DNA of 47,904 bases from an uncultured Eubacteriales bacterium (GCA_902795275.1 CADBKQ010000016.1:1-47904); one strand, 5' to 3'; numbered from the stretch's first letter, positions 25,071-34,609 are shown. Program-made: numbers and translations. The notes: generated from the sequence alone by a model not told the origin.

Positions 25071-28000
25071 TCACTGATTCCCCATCATCTCATAATACTG
25101 TTCTCTTGTGATGATGGTTTTCCGGGGCTTGGAGCCTTCGCTCTGGCTGATGATGCCCCGCTTTTCCATTTCGTCAATCAATCGCCCCGCCCGGGCATAG
25201 CCCACGCGCAGACGGCGCTGGAGCATGCTGGTGGAGGTGGAGCCGTCCTCCACGGCCATTTCGATGGCCTGCTGCAAAAGATCCTGGAAGCTGCCTTCGC
25301 CGCCCGACGCGCCGCCCAGATCGTCGCCTGCGGTCACATCGTCAGCCTCTCTTTCGTTCCCCGTGTTTTCCAGATGATCCACGATGTTGGGGTCGAAGTC
25401 CGTCTGGTAGCGCGCGCCGATGTATTCGGCGATGGCGTTCACTTCGTCGTCGGTCACCAAACAGCCCTGCACGCGCTGGGCGGAGGCCCCGGCGGGCTTG
25501 TACAGCATGTCGCCCTTGCCCATCAGCTTTTCCGCGCCGTTGATGTCGATGATGGTGCGGCTGTCTGTGCCGGAGGACACGGCGAACGCGATGCGGCTGG
25601 GAATGTTGTTCTTGATCACGCCGGTGATAACGTCCACGGAAGGACGCTGGGTGGCCAGCACCATATAGATGCCCGCGGCGCGGGCCAGGGCGGCCAGGCG
25701 GCGGATGGATTCTTCCACGTCCTTGCGGCAGACCTCCATCAGGTCGGCCATTTCGTCGATGATCACCACAATGTTGGGCAGCACCTTGTCCGTGCCCTGG
25801 TTGACCTTGTTATAGCCCGCGATATTGCGCACGCCCTGGGCGCTGAATTTTCCATAGCGCTCCAGCATTTCCTGCACCACCCAGGCCAGCGCGCCCGCGG
25901 CCTTCTTGGGGTCGCTGATGACGGGTACCAGCAGATGCGGGATGGTGTTGTACACACTCAACTCCACCTGCTTGGGGTCGATCATGATGAGGCGCACCTG
26001 ATCCGGCGACGTGCGATACAGCAGGCTGCACACGATGGAGTTGATGCACACGGATTTACCGCTGCCGGTGGCGCCGGCGATGAGCAGATGTGGCATCTTG
26101 CTCAGGTCGCACAGCACGGGGGAACCGGCGATGTCCTTGCCCAGGGCCACCATCAGGGGCGAGGGACTGTTCCGCATTTCGGGGCTGTCCAGCACTTCCC
26201 GCAGAGCCACGGTGCTGACCAGCTGATTCGGTACTTCGATGCCGATGTAGTTGGTGCCTTGAATCGGCGCTTCCACGCGGACGTGCTTGGTTTTGAGTTC
26301 CAAGGCCAGGTTGTCGGAGGTATTAGCGACCCGGCTCACCTTTACGCCGGGAGCGATCTGGATGGCAAAGCGGGTGATGGAGGGGCCGTGCATGATTTGC
26401 TTGACCTCGGATTCCACCCCGAAGGAGCGCAGCGTGCCTTCGATGATCATGGCCCGGCGCTCGTCCTCCTGGGCGGCGTCGGCCTGGGCCACGTGGCGGC
26501 TTTCCTTGAGCAGCCGGATGGGCGGCGGCGTGTAGGGAATGCTGTCCGCCATGCTGGTTTCCTTGAGCTTGGGCGCGCTGGTGCCGTCCAGCTTGGCGTC
26601 GCTGCCCGGCGCAGCCTGGGGCGTGATGGTGATTTTTTCGCCGGTGATCGGCATCACCGGGTCAGTGTATACGGGCTTGGGCTCGTTCTTCCGGGTGGTG
26701 TGAACGGGCATGTCCAATTCCGCCTGCTTCTGGCTGACCTGACTGGCCCAGGAAGAAACGGGCGCGGGCTTTTCGGCGGGAATCGGAGCGGCGGGCTGAA
26801 CGGGAATCTGTTCCGGTGTTTTTCCGGCGTTTTTCCCGGCTGCGTGCCGGGGCGCGGGCTCTTCCTTCCGGGGCATGGCATGAGGAACAGTGCTTTTTAC
26901 GGGCATGGGCGCGGCGTGAGGCACCGCGCCGGACGGAATATCCCAGGGAAGATCGTCGTCGTCATCCAGCGCCTGGGTGGAACGGGGCGCTGTGCGGGGC
27001 GCGGGCTTGGGTTCGGGCCGGAGGGGCGGAATTTCTTCCTCCTCCACTGCCGTTTTTTTCGCTGCCGCAGGCTGAACCGGCGGCTGGGGTTCGGGCGCTT
27101 TCTTTTCCTGCTTTGGGGTTTTCAGCCGGTTCAGCAGACCGCCGAACATGCCGGGCTTGTCCAGCGGGGACGGTTCTTCATCCTCAATCGGTTCCGCCTC
27201 AGGTTTGGGCGCTTCCTTCCGCCAGTCGGGTTCCGGGATGGAGGGCTTTGCTTCCGGCGCTTCGGGAAAACGTTCCTCATACAGATCCGGCTGCACGGGA
27301 TAAAAACCCTGCTCGTCCTTCTGCGGCGGATAAGCGGGCTGCGGCGCGTACATGGGCGCGGTCCGGTAGTAGGCCGGAGGCGTTTCCGCTTCCGTGCCGT
27401 CGGATGGAGTCGTGGGCTGGCCATATTCCGGTATAGGCGGCTGCTGCGCCTGCTCCCGGGCGGCGCGCCGTTTTTCTTCGGCAGCGGACAGGGAGTGGAA
27501 CCATCTCCCGGGATGCAGCCGGAACAGGGCGCACAGCAGAACCAGCATCAGCGCGAACACCAGGATTTCCGCGCCGATCCGGGTGAGCAGATGGGACAGG
27601 GGATAGGCGATTGCCATGCCGATCAGTCCGCCCGCGCCGGTGGAGCGCTGGGCGTAGGCCAGGTTCAGGCAGGTGGTGAAATCGCTCTGGCCCATGGGAG
27701 AAAGAGCCTCCGCCTGACGGCGCATGAAGTCCAGATAGGGCGACGCGCCCATGCTGCCCGGCACCCGGGCGATCAAGGTATGCGCCGCCAGCGCCAGCAG
27801 GTACAGCCCCAGCGTCAGGAAGAAATTGCGGGCCGACACCCGATGGCGGCTGGCAATCAGCAGGCTTGCGCCCGCCCAGAAGCACAGCGCCACCATAGCT
27901 GGGCAAAGCGGCCCGCACAGGCCCAGCAGCAGCAGAAAGAGCTGATTGACCACATATCCTTCCTGAATGCCAAAGAAGGGCAGCATCCAGGCGGTGCCCA

Positions 28001-28109
28001 GGCTGAGCAGGAAGATGCCCAGGGCGATATACAGAGCCGCGCCCCGGCCGGTGGTGGCGGGGGCGGACAGAGCTTGCGTTTTTTGTTTTTTCGCGGCGGT
28101 TGAACTCAT
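25071..28109 (-). CDS. ftsK: DNA translocase FtsK/SpoIIIE
   Basis: Membrane-anchored motor that pumps DNA through the division or sporulation septum. 1012 residues: a membrane domain of four or five helices in residues 25-205, a Pro/Glu/Lys-rich linker from about 215 to 530, and the RecA-like motor. The motor has Walker A GATGSGKSVCINS near 678, Walker B IVVIIDEMADL near 780, and QRPSVDVITGVIKNNIPSRI. A C-terminal gamma winged-helix domain (about 945-1010, STSMLQRRLRVGYARAGRLI) reads KOPS-like sequences. The linker is longer than in B. subtilis SpoIIIE (787 residues). In a spore former with no second copy in view it could serve either role. Confidence 0.95.
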   Translation of the reverse strand: MSSTAAKKQKTQALSAPATTGRGAALYIALGIFLLSLGTAWMLPFFGIQEGYVVNQLFLLLLGLCGPLCPAMVALCFWAGASLLIASRHRVSARNFFLTLGLYLLALAAHTLIARVPGSMGASPYLDFMRRQAEALSPMGQSDFTTCLNLAYAQRSTGAGGLIGMAIAYPLSHLLTRIGAEILVFALMLVLLCALFRLHPGRWFHSLSAAEEKRRAAREQAQQPPIPEYGQPTTPSDGTEAETPPAYYRTAPMYAPQPAYPPQKDEQGFYPVQPDLYEERFPEAPEAKPSIPEPDWRKEAPKPEAEPIEDEEPSPLDKPGMFGGLLNRLKTPKQEKKAPEPQPPVQPAAAKKTAVEEEEIPPLRPEPKPAPRTAPRSTQALDDDDDLPWDIPSGAVPHAAPMPVKSTVPHAMPRKEEPAPRHAAGKNAGKTPEQIPVQPAAPIPAEKPAPVSSWASQVSQKQAELDMPVHTTRKNEPKPVYTDPVMPITGEKITITPQAAPGSDAKLDGTSAPKLKETSMADSIPYTPPPIRLLKESRHVAQADAAQEDERRAMIIEGTLRSFGVESEVKQIMHGPSITRFAIQIAPGVKVSRVANTSDNLALELKTKHVRVEAPIQGTNYIGIEVPNQLVSTVALREVLDSPEMRNSPSPLMVALGKDIAGSPVLCDLSKMPHLLIAGATGSGKSVCINSIVCSLLYRTSPDQVRLIMIDPKQVELSVYNTIPHLLVPVISDPKKAAGALAWVVQEMLERYGKFSAQGVRNIAGYNKVNQGTDKVLPNIVVIIDEMADLMEVCRKDVEESIRRLAALARAAGIYMVLATQRPSVDVITGVIKNNIPSRIAFAVSSGTDSRTIIDINGAEKLMGKGDMLYKPAGASAQRVQGCLVTDDEVNAIAEYIGARYQTDFDPNIVDHLENTGNEREADDVTAGDDLGGASGGEGSFQDLLQQAIEMAVEDGSTSTSMLQRRLRVGYARAGRLIDEMEKRGIISQSEGSKPRKTIITREQYYEMMGNQ

Positions 28110-28133
28110 GGTTTTCCTTTCTGAAAATCGATC

Positions 28134-29408
28134 TTATTCCTGAGCGAGCTTGATAAATTGTACCGTTCCGTCTGTATCCGCGTACAGGGTGAACACGGCA
28201 GTTTTCCCATCCGCGGCTTCCAGCTGATAAACGGAAGCGATGCCGGGGCAAACGCAGTAAAGCTCCGCCAAGGTTTCGTCTATTTCCATGCGCAGGGTGG
28301 GTTCGCGATTGAGAAACGCTTCCGCGTCAGCGAGCGGCGTTTTTCCAGTCTGAATGTCCATCAGGTCGGTGCGCCCGGTCAGCAATCCGGTGACGGTTTG
28401 TTCCGTTTCGTCTGTCAGGATCAGGGTGCCCCGGTAGTTGGCGTCTTCTACTTCATAATAAGCGCCGCTGGGATAGTAGCCCGAGTCGCTGGTGGAACGG
28501 AAGTCAGAAAGCACTTTTTCCAGATCGTCCCCGAGGCTGATGGTGCGGCGGGTGGCGACAGGCAGGGAATGAGCCATCTGCCAAGCCACCGCACGCCTCT
28601 CAGTTGTCGGCAGCGTAAGGAAGGGGTTGAAATAGCTTTCCAATTCTTCTGAGGCAAAAGCGAGCGGCGGCACCAGTTCGCTCTGCCGGAAGGACACGCT
28701 GCCCGAAAAACCGGACAGGAAGGAAAGCTGGCTGTTTTCGTAAACGATGATCAGATGGCCAAAGCCGTCCAGGAAGAAGCGGTCATATGGCACGGGGAAA
28801 AGCTGGCTGTTTTCCAGGTAGGTGGAAAGCGTCGGCTCCACGTCCGTCTCCAAGAGCGCTTCCAGCAGTTCCTTCGCCGCGTCCGGGTCGGTAAACAGTT
28901 GATCAAAGGACACGCTTTCGCCCGTGCGCAGGTCGAAGGTCATGGGGTAGTAAACTTGGGAAGGGCGGCCGGAGAGCATTTTTCCTTCCGTGCTGAACAG
29001 GATGGACAGATAGGGATTGCCCAGCTGCAACCCTCCCGAACCCGTCCCATCAGCGGATTGATTATGGAGCGCGCCCAGCTCATAATCCAATTTCAGCCCC
29101 GTGCTGCCCGGGCTGATGGCGGACAGCAGCCGCAGGTACGCCGGGATGTTCGCCTGCTCCTGGATAGCTTGGTTGATTTTCTCCACGCCGGATTGCCAGG
29201 CAGAGTCTTCCGTGGTCAATTCCGGGTAGCGCACATAACTGCCGTCCACCCCTTCCTCCTTCCTTTCCTGCACGTAAACCGGCAGCGGATGCCATGCGGG
29301 AAGATCGGAAAAGCCGGTATCCTCTGCCATACCGAGGGCAGAAGGGGTGGATAACAATACAATAAGCAGCGTAATTATGCAAATAGAAACCGTGTTTCTG
29401 TACTTCAT
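28134..29408 (-). CDS. Secreted DUF3298-like protein
   Basis: A 424-residue exported protein; the signal peptide is residues 1-26 (ITLLIVLLSTPSALGMA). The segments GESVSFDQLFTDPDAAKELL and FFLDGFGHLIIVYENSQLS resemble the DUF3298/RsiV-type fold found in secreted and anti-sigma proteins of Firmicutes. No lipobox cysteine and no membrane anchor after the signal peptide. Its function is unknown. It starts with GGAGGAAG and is followed 24 bases later by ftsK, so the two are probably co-transcribed. Confidence 0.7.
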   Translation of the reverse strand: MKYRNTVSICIITLLIVLLSTPSALGMAEDTGFSDLPAWHPLPVYVQERKEEGVDGSYVRYPELTTEDSAWQSGVEKINQAIQEQANIPAYLRLLSAISPGSTGLKLDYELGALHNQSADGTGSGGLQLGNPYLSILFSTEGKMLSGRPSQVYYPMTFDLRTGESVSFDQLFTDPDAAKELLEALLETDVEPTLSTYLENSQLFPVPYDRFFLDGFGHLIIVYENSQLSFLSGFSGSVSFRQSELVPPLAFASEELESYFNPFLTLPTTERRAVAWQMAHSLPVATRRTISLGDDLEKVLSDFRSTSDSGYYPSGAYYEVEDANYRGTLILTDETEQTVTGLLTGRTDLMDIQTGKTPLADAEAFLNREPTLRMEIDETLAELYCVCPGIASVYQLEAADGKTAVFTLYADTDGTVQFIKLAQE

Positions 29409-29428
29409 TTTTCTTCCTCCACAAGAAT

Positions 29429-29457
29429 ATTATACTCTATATTCCCTCATTTTTCAA
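29429..29457 (-). promoter_or_regulatory. Promoter of the DUF3298-like gene and ftsK
   Basis: On the minus strand TTGAAA (29457-29452), 17 bases, TATAAT (29434-29429). It overlaps the last codons of spoVFB, so the vegetative ftsK unit starts inside the end of the sporulation operon. Confidence 0.7.
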
Positions 29458-30033
29458 GGGCGCAAGCAGAATGGGCTGCGCCTGCTCGCCTGCCAGGGCG
29501 GCGGCCAGGGCTTCGGGGATTTTATCGAAATCCGCCACCACGGAACGGGGTTTGTTCACGGGGTCATCCTGGCGGAAGGGCACTACATAAACGTTTCGCA
29601 TGGCTAAAATCTTCCCGATGTTTTCCGCGGCGGTGCTCAGGCCGTCGTTGGTGGAGGGGGCCACCAGCACGGGACGGCTGTTGCGCAGATGGGATTTAGC
29701 TCCCAACAGCGCTGGGGTGTCAAAAATCCCGTGGGCCATTTTGCCCATGCTCGCGCCGGAAGCGGGAGCAATAATATAGGCGTCCAGCAGCTTCTTTGGG
29801 CCGATCGGTTCGGCGTCGGACAAGGTGGTGAAAGGGATATTGCCGGTCAAGGAAACCAAAGTCCGGAATACGGTTTCTTTGTCGAAGAATCGGGTATCTT
29901 CACCGGAGGCGTGATAAGACAGGACTGGATACACCTCAAAGCCGGACTGAATCAGGTTCGAAATGGATTGAAACACCTTGGAGAACGTGCAGAATGAACC
30001 GGTCAGGGCAAAGCCGATTTTCGTTTTACTCAC
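29437..30033 (-). CDS. spoVFB: Dipicolinate synthase subunit B
   Basis: A 198-residue flavoprotein-like subunit of dipicolinate synthase (DpaB), which in the mother cell makes dipicolinic acid for the spore core. Motifs: KIGFALTGSFCTFSKVF at the N-terminus, IIAPASGASMGKMAHGIFD and PVLVAPSTNDGLSTAAENIG, as in the flavoprotein/phosphopantothenoylcysteine decarboxylase-like fold. I chose GTG at 30033, with AAAGGAG upstream; it overlaps the spoVFA end by eight bases. The pair gives strong evidence for true endospore formation. Confidence 0.93.
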   Translation of the reverse strand: MSKTKIGFALTGSFCTFSKVFQSISNLIQSGFEVYPVLSYHASGEDTRFFDKETVFRTLVSLTGNIPFTTLSDAEPIGPKKLLDAYIIAPASGASMGKMAHGIFDTPALLGAKSHLRNSRPVLVAPSTNDGLSTAAENIGKILAMRNVYVVPFRQDDPVNKPRSVVADFDKIPEALAAALAGEQAQPILLAPLKNEGI

Positions 30034-30769
30034 ATTGAACACTCCTTTCAATGTACCGGAATAAAGCGCGGGCTGCGGATTCAGGACAGTATCTTCCGGG
30101 AATCCCGCTTTCAAGGCATGCGTGTATGCCCATGCGTTTTGCCTGTTCCATGTTAAACCCATAGGGTTTGCTGGCTAATTCAATCAAGAATGCGGTATTT
30201 TTTATTAAAAACATACCAGATTCTGATAAAACTGGATACGGCACAGTATTTAGAATCAAGTCCATATTATGTAAAACAGACTGCATTTTAGCAATCGACA
30301 CACTGTTTTCTCCGGCTTCTTTCCGGCTCTCCGGCCTTCGTGCAGCCACAGTGACGTCCGCGCCAAATGAACGTAAAAGATGTGTCAGTTCTTTCCCGAT
30401 TCTGCCATACCCGATCACAAGGCAACGGGCATCCCGGAGCGCAATAGATGCTTTCTGCATAGCAAAGAAAACGGCCCCTTCCGCCGTCAGCTTTGCATTT
30501 TCAAGCAGATAGGTTTCGTCCTTCAATGCCTGAAACAGCATCCAGTTTTTTTCTTCTGAAATACGGTTTATTTTTTCATCGACCATCCCACATACGATCT
30601 TCTGACCCGTTCCAAAATCCTTTTCCAATTCCTCGGAGATCGATGAAAAAGGAAAATTCAGCACTGCGAGATCACAGCCCACAGGCGATGACAGCATCAT
30701 TCCCATGGAAGAACATATTTTTCGGAGAAACTGACTCACTTGTGAGTCTCCCTGGATCCATACCTTCAT
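30026..30769 (-). CDS. spoVFA: Dipicolinate synthase subunit A
   Basis: The 247-residue NAD(P)-binding subunit of dipicolinate synthase (DpaA), oxidising 4-hydroxy-tetrahydrodipicolinate to dipicolinate. A Rossmann motif CLVIGYGRIGKELTHLLRSF lies in the middle, followed by VTVAARRPESR, and DLILNTVPYPVL. It is shorter than the roughly 297-residue B. subtilis protein, mainly in the N-terminal domain. The ATG at 30769 follows GGGAGGGGC; an upstream in-frame ATG at 30814 lacks a site. Base composition is more AT-rich than in neighbouring genes, possibly reflecting low expression or transfer. Confidence 0.9.
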   Translation of the reverse strand: MKVWIQGDSQVSQFLRKICSSMGMMLSSPVGCDLAVLNFPFSSISEELEKDFGTGQKIVCGMVDEKINRISEEKNWMLFQALKDETYLLENAKLTAEGAVFFAMQKASIALRDARCLVIGYGRIGKELTHLLRSFGADVTVAARRPESRKEAGENSVSIAKMQSVLHNMDLILNTVPYPVLSESGMFLIKNTAFLIELASKPYGFNMEQAKRMGIHACLESGIPGRYCPESAARALFRYIERSVQCE

Positions 30770-30959
30770 AGGCCCCTCCCATGCTTTTTGATACTTCCAT
30801 ACTATGATCCTCACGCTCGATGGTTCTGCGTTGTGGAAAATGTGTTTTATTTCGTTCTTCTCGCAAGGGCAGCAACAGAAATACCTGAATCATCGCTTCC
30901 TCCCGATAATTTCATATACTTTTTAAAAATCAGGGGTAGCAATTATGCTTTCTTTCCTG

Positions 30960-30965
30960 TATAAT
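30960..30965 (+). promoter_or_regulatory. Likely -10 element of solute-binding protein gene
   Basis: Perfect TATAAT 33 bases ahead of the ATG at 30998. No convincing -35 hexamer is visible at 16-18 bases, so it may need an activator. Confidence 0.4.
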
Positions 30966-30997
30966 GGGTGTATTCTGTTCAGAGGAGGAAGCGCACA

Positions 30998-32512
30998 ATG
31001 CGATTCAAACAGGCCATCTGTTTTTTGATGCTGATATTGCTCTGTTTCCCCATGGGAACTTTTGCAGAAGATCCTCCCGCGCAAACCTTTACCCTTGCGG
31101 GATTTGACAACAGCCAGTACCGGGACTGGGCAACGAATAAATTTTTCGGCCGGATGGAAGACAAGACGGGCATCCATTTTGAAGTGAAGCAGTACACGGA
31201 CGCCGCCGCCTGGACGAAAGAAAAGGCGGCGATGGAGCCCGGCGCTGACTCCCTGCCCGATGTGCTTTTCAAGGCGCGGCTCACCGGCGATGAATGCATG
31301 AATATGCGCAAGAGCGGCGTGCTGATCGACCTGAAGCCCTACCTGGAAACCTGCTGCCCCAACCTGTGCGCCATCCTCCGGGAGAAGCCCGAGGTGCTGT
31401 CCGCCATCACGCTGCCCGACGGAAGCATCGCCGCGCTGCCCTACATTGCCGACCCTTCCATGCAGAATTATATTTGGGTCAATCAGGAATGGCTGAAAAA
31501 CCTGCGGCTTGAAATGCCGACAAACGCCCAGGAATTCGCGGACATGCTCAACGCCTTTAAAACCCGCGACCCCAACCGCAACGGCAGGGCGGACGAAATC
31601 CCCCTTGGATTCCTGGGGCCCTTCGATTTAAAATTCCTGGCCCATGCGTTCGGCCTGATTGCCAATGATTACAACATCTTTGTGGAAGACGGGCAGGTCA
31701 AATACATGCCGCTGGAGCCCAATTTCCGCCTGTTCGTGACCTGGTGCCGCGATCTGCGGGAAGCCGGGCTGCTGGATAAGAACGGCTTTACCCTGACCGA
31801 CGATATGCGCACTGTGACCGATTCCAAAGCAACAGCCACCTATGGGGCCATCATCACGCCCATGGCTGCGGACGTTTTCAAAGTGTCCTGGGCGGAAAAC
31901 TACGCCATCATGCCGCCGCTTGCTTACGACGGGGAACAGGTGTACCGGGATTTCGCCGGCCCCGCGCTTCGGGGCACCTTCGCAATCACCAGCCATTGCA
32001 GCGACACGGAAGCGGTGCTCCGCTGGGTGGATAGCCTCTATACGCTGGAAGGCTCCGTGCTGGCGGGCATCGGCATGCGGGACGTGGACTATCTGGTGGA
32101 CGGCGACGGCACCTGGCGCTACCTGGACGCCGTGCAGAGCAGCTTTGACACGTTCCGGGGCGGCTCGCTGATTGAAGGCGGTTCTTCCGAACAGCCCGGT
32201 ATTTCGACGGGCGAATTTGAGCGCCTCATGAGCGGCAGCACGATGGTGACGAACATCCTGAACCAGCAGCGCGAGTTTCATGCGTTTGTGCGGATGCCGT
32301 TCCCGTATTACACGCTCAGCCGGGAGCAGAGCGAAACCGTCGCTCCCTTGCAGGAGCAGCTTGGCTATTATGTGGATATGCAGATTGCCCGCTGGGTGTT
32401 GGGCGAAGAGGAAATCAGCGACGAGAGCTTCGCCGCATTCGAGGCGAAACTCGAAGAAATGAACGTGAAGGAATTTCTTTCTTTCTGGCAGGATGTACTG
32501 AATCAGATGTAA
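30998..32512 (+). CDS. Extracellular solute-binding protein (carbohydrate ABC type)
   Basis: A 504-residue exported protein. The signal peptide spans residues 1-23 (QAICFLMLILLCFPMGTFA). The body resembles family 1 extracellular solute-binding proteins of the LplA type (large oligosaccharide-binding proteins): KTGIHFEVKQYTD, LPDVLFKARL, LPYIADPSMQNYIWVNQEWL, and the calcium-loop-like FKTRDPNRNGRADEIPLGF. No lipobox Cys follows the signal peptide, unlike typical Gram-positive binding proteins, and no permease or ATPase is adjacent. It may be an orphan that shares another transporter. Start chosen at 30998 for the AGAGGAGG site. galK follows after 16 bases. Confidence 0.85.
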   Translation: MRFKQAICFLMLILLCFPMGTFAEDPPAQTFTLAGFDNSQYRDWATNKFFGRMEDKTGIHFEVKQYTDAAAWTKEKAAMEPGADSLPDVLFKARLTGDECMNMRKSGVLIDLKPYLETCCPNLCAILREKPEVLSAITLPDGSIAALPYIADPSMQNYIWVNQEWLKNLRLEMPTNAQEFADMLNAFKTRDPNRNGRADEIPLGFLGPFDLKFLAHAFGLIANDYNIFVEDGQVKYMPLEPNFRLFVTWCRDLREAGLLDKNGFTLTDDMRTVTDSKATATYGAIITPMAADVFKVSWAENYAIMPPLAYDGEQVYRDFAGPALRGTFAITSHCSDTEAVLRWVDSLYTLEGSVLAGIGMRDVDYLVDGDGTWRYLDAVQSSFDTFRGGSLIEGGSSEQPGISTGEFERLMSGSTMVTNILNQQREFHAFVRMPFPYYTLSREQSETVAPLQEQLGYYVDMQIARWVLGEEEISDESFAAFEAKLEEMNVKEFLSFWQDVLNQM

Positions 32513-32528
32513 AGGAGATGGAATTGCG

Positions 32529-33824
32529 ATGTCCCATTACGCGGAAATGCTCGCCCAGATCAAACGCCAGCCTGCGATGGAGCGCCTGACCCGGCTTTAC
32601 GGCATGCGCAGCGGAGAGCTGGCCCGGCAGGTGAGCCGCTATACCGACCTGGTGAAGACCCATAAAGACAGCTTCAACGCTGCCGGCCCGCTGTACATGA
32701 TCAGCGCTCCCGGCCGCACGGAGATCATCGGCAACCACACGGACCACAACAACGGCCGGGTGCTGGCCGCGGCTGTGAACCTGGACTGCCTGGCCTGCGT
32801 GTCGCCGCGCGATGATATGACGGTTCGCATCCAGAGCGCGGGCTATCCCGGCATTGAACTGTCGCTCAACGACCTGAGCAGGCATCCCGAGGAAGAAGGC
32901 ACCTCCGCCGCCCTCGTCCGCGGCGTGGCCAAAGGCATGGCGGACAGGGGCTATCAGCTCGGCGGCTTTGACGCGGCTGTCACCAGCGACGTGATCGGCG
33001 GCAGCGGCCTGTCCTCCTCCGCCGCCTATGAAGTGATGGTCTGCGCCGTGATCGACGCCCTGTACAACGGCTTTGTGGTAGACAGCACCGTGCGCGCCAA
33101 GATTTCCCAGTACGCGGAAAACGAGTATTTCGGCAAGCCCTCCGGCCTGATGGATCAGATGGCGTGCTCCACGGGCGGCCTGGTGACGATTGATTTTAAG
33201 GACGTAGCCAATCCCGTGGTGGAACCGCTGTTTTACGACTTCCAGAAGGCGGGCTATTCCCTGGTGGTGGTCAACACCGGCGGCAGCCACGATAACCTGA
33301 CCGCCGAATACGCCGCCGTGCGCACGGAAATGCAGGCTGTGGCAAACGCCCTGGGGAAAAAGGTGCTGCGGCAGGTGCGGCCCGAGGAGCTGTGGAAGGC
33401 GATTCCGGAGCTGCGCAAAACCCTGGAAGAAAGGCCCATCCTTCGGGCAATGCACTTCGTGGATGAAAACCTGCGGGTCAAGGCCATGGTGCAGGCTGTA
33501 CGGGACGGCGACCTGAACGCGATGTTTGAAAACATCATCGCTTCCGGGGAAAGCAGCTGGAAGCTGCTGCAAAACCTGTATCCCGCCGGCAAGAGCCAGC
33601 CCCTTTCCCTGGCGCTGGCCATGGCATCCTGCCTGCTCAAGGGCAAAGGCGCCTGGCGCGTGCATGGCGGCGGCTTCGCAGGCACCACGCTGAACTTCGT
33701 TCCCAACGATCAAGTGGATGATTTTGTGCGGCAGATGGAAGCCGCGTTCGGCAGCCGTTCCTGCTTCGTGCTGAATGTGCGGCCCGAAGGCGCGGCGGTT
33801 GTATTCACCGCCCAGGCGGAATAA
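32529..33824 (+). CDS. galK: Galactokinase
   Basis: GHMP-family kinase that phosphorylates galactose at C1 with ATP, the entry to the Leloir pathway. 431 residues. Galactokinase signature APGRTEIIGNHTDHNNGRVL at residues about 59-78, ATP-binding loop DVIGGSGLSSSAAYEVM near 158-174, and C-terminal HGGGFAGTTLNFVP. The N-terminus carries around 25 residues more than classical GalK. galT and galE are not in the window. Probably co-transcribed with the binding protein upstream, suggesting a galactoside substrate for that protein; this is inference. Confidence 0.93.
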   Translation: MSHYAEMLAQIKRQPAMERLTRLYGMRSGELARQVSRYTDLVKTHKDSFNAAGPLYMISAPGRTEIIGNHTDHNNGRVLAAAVNLDCLACVSPRDDMTVRIQSAGYPGIELSLNDLSRHPEEEGTSAALVRGVAKGMADRGYQLGGFDAAVTSDVIGGSGLSSSAAYEVMVCAVIDALYNGFVVDSTVRAKISQYAENEYFGKPSGLMDQMACSTGGLVTIDFKDVANPVVEPLFYDFQKAGYSLVVVNTGGSHDNLTAEYAAVRTEMQAVANALGKKVLRQVRPEELWKAIPELRKTLEERPILRAMHFVDENLRVKAMVQAVRDGDLNAMFENIIASGESSWKLLQNLYPAGKSQPLSLALAMASCLLKGKGAWRVHGGGFAGTTLNFVPNDQVDDFVRQMEAAFGSRSCFVLNVRPEGAAVVFTAQAE

Positions 33825-33836
33825 GATTAGCTTTTT

Positions 33837-33876
33837 CTCCATCCGTCCGAAAAGGATACGGGCGGATGGAGTTTTT
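33837..33876 (+). terminator. Terminator after galK
   Basis: CTCCATCCGTCC (33837-33848) pairs with GGGCGGATGGAG (33860-33871), followed by TTTTT. Confidence 0.88.
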
Positions 33877-33928
33877 CTTCTGATGAACGTTCAGTTTTTG
33901 AGGCGTTTTCCAACGGAAAGGAGAGCGA

Positions 33929-34609
33929 ATGGCGGAGAATTTGGGCTTTCTGGCAGGATGCGGCATGCTGGCGCTGATTGGGACGCTGGTTGTTTCCTTC
34001 CTGCGGCAGATGGGATGGCTGGGCCGGGATACGGCGCTGCTGCTGGGCCGGAGCGCCGCCATGACCTGCGCGGCGGGTCTTTTGTATTTTTTACTGGCGC
34101 TGCTATCTTTCCTGGCTGCGTATGGAACAATCGACGGGCAGGTGAATCTGAGCATGCTTTTTCGCGGCCCCGGTATGTCCCGGATGATTTCCGCGCTCTA
34201 TCACCCGGAAACCGCGCCCCTTGATTCCATGGCCTTTGCGTGGCTGAGCTTCCTGGCGGGCAGCGTGCTCTTTGGACAGTATGAGTTCTGCGGCATATGC
34301 CTGGCCTGGTGCATGACGGCTGCGAGCCTGTTTTTGGTGCAAAAGCGTTTGCGGGTCCTGGCAGAAGACAAAACCGCGCGGGATATGGCGTTCTTGCTTC
34401 TGTGCCTGCCTGGCGGCGTCTTTTTCATGCTGCCGGGGTGGGCGCCCATTCTTCTGCTGGTCTGCGCTGTCGTTTTTGATGTGCTTGGGAAGCGCCTGCA
34501 TTCCTGGAAAGCGCGTTTTTCTCCGGTCGCTTACGGATGGATAATCACCGTCTGCGCCGTGCTTTCCGCGGCTGTCACGATTGCCGCCGCGGAAGGCAGG
34601 ATCGGATGA
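33929..34609 (+). CDS. Hypothetical integral membrane protein
   Basis: A 226-residue protein with about six hydrophobic segments and a long first extracytoplasmic loop (GTIDGQVNLSMLFRGPGMSR). It precedes a PIG-V-like glycosyltransferase by 14 bases. It may be the small partner of that enzyme: some bacterial PIG-V-type mannosyltransferases lie beside a membrane protein of this size. I do not recognise the family. Ribosome-binding site GGAAAGGAG is present. Co-transcription with the next gene is likely. Confidence 0.7.
   Translation: MAENLGFLAGCGMLALIGTLVVSFLRQMGWLGRDTALLLGRSAAMTCAAGLLYFLLALLSFLAAYGTIDGQVNLSMLFRGPGMSRMISALYHPETAPLDSMAFAWLSFLAGSVLFGQYEFCGICLAWCMTAASLFLVQKRLRVLAEDKTARDMAFLLLCLPGGVFFMLPGWAPILLLVCAVVFDVLGKRLHSWKARFSPVAYGWIITVCAVLSAAVTIAAAEGRIG

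Noticed and set aside
24804..28103. 1099-codon open frame opposite ftsK
   Set aside because: It is a GC-driven shadow: rich in Gly, Arg, His and Phe without any family pattern, while the opposite strand encodes a complete FtsK with all motifs.
32415..33842. 475-codon frame opposite galK
   Set aside because: galK on the plus strand is complete and has all motifs; the antisense peptide shows none.
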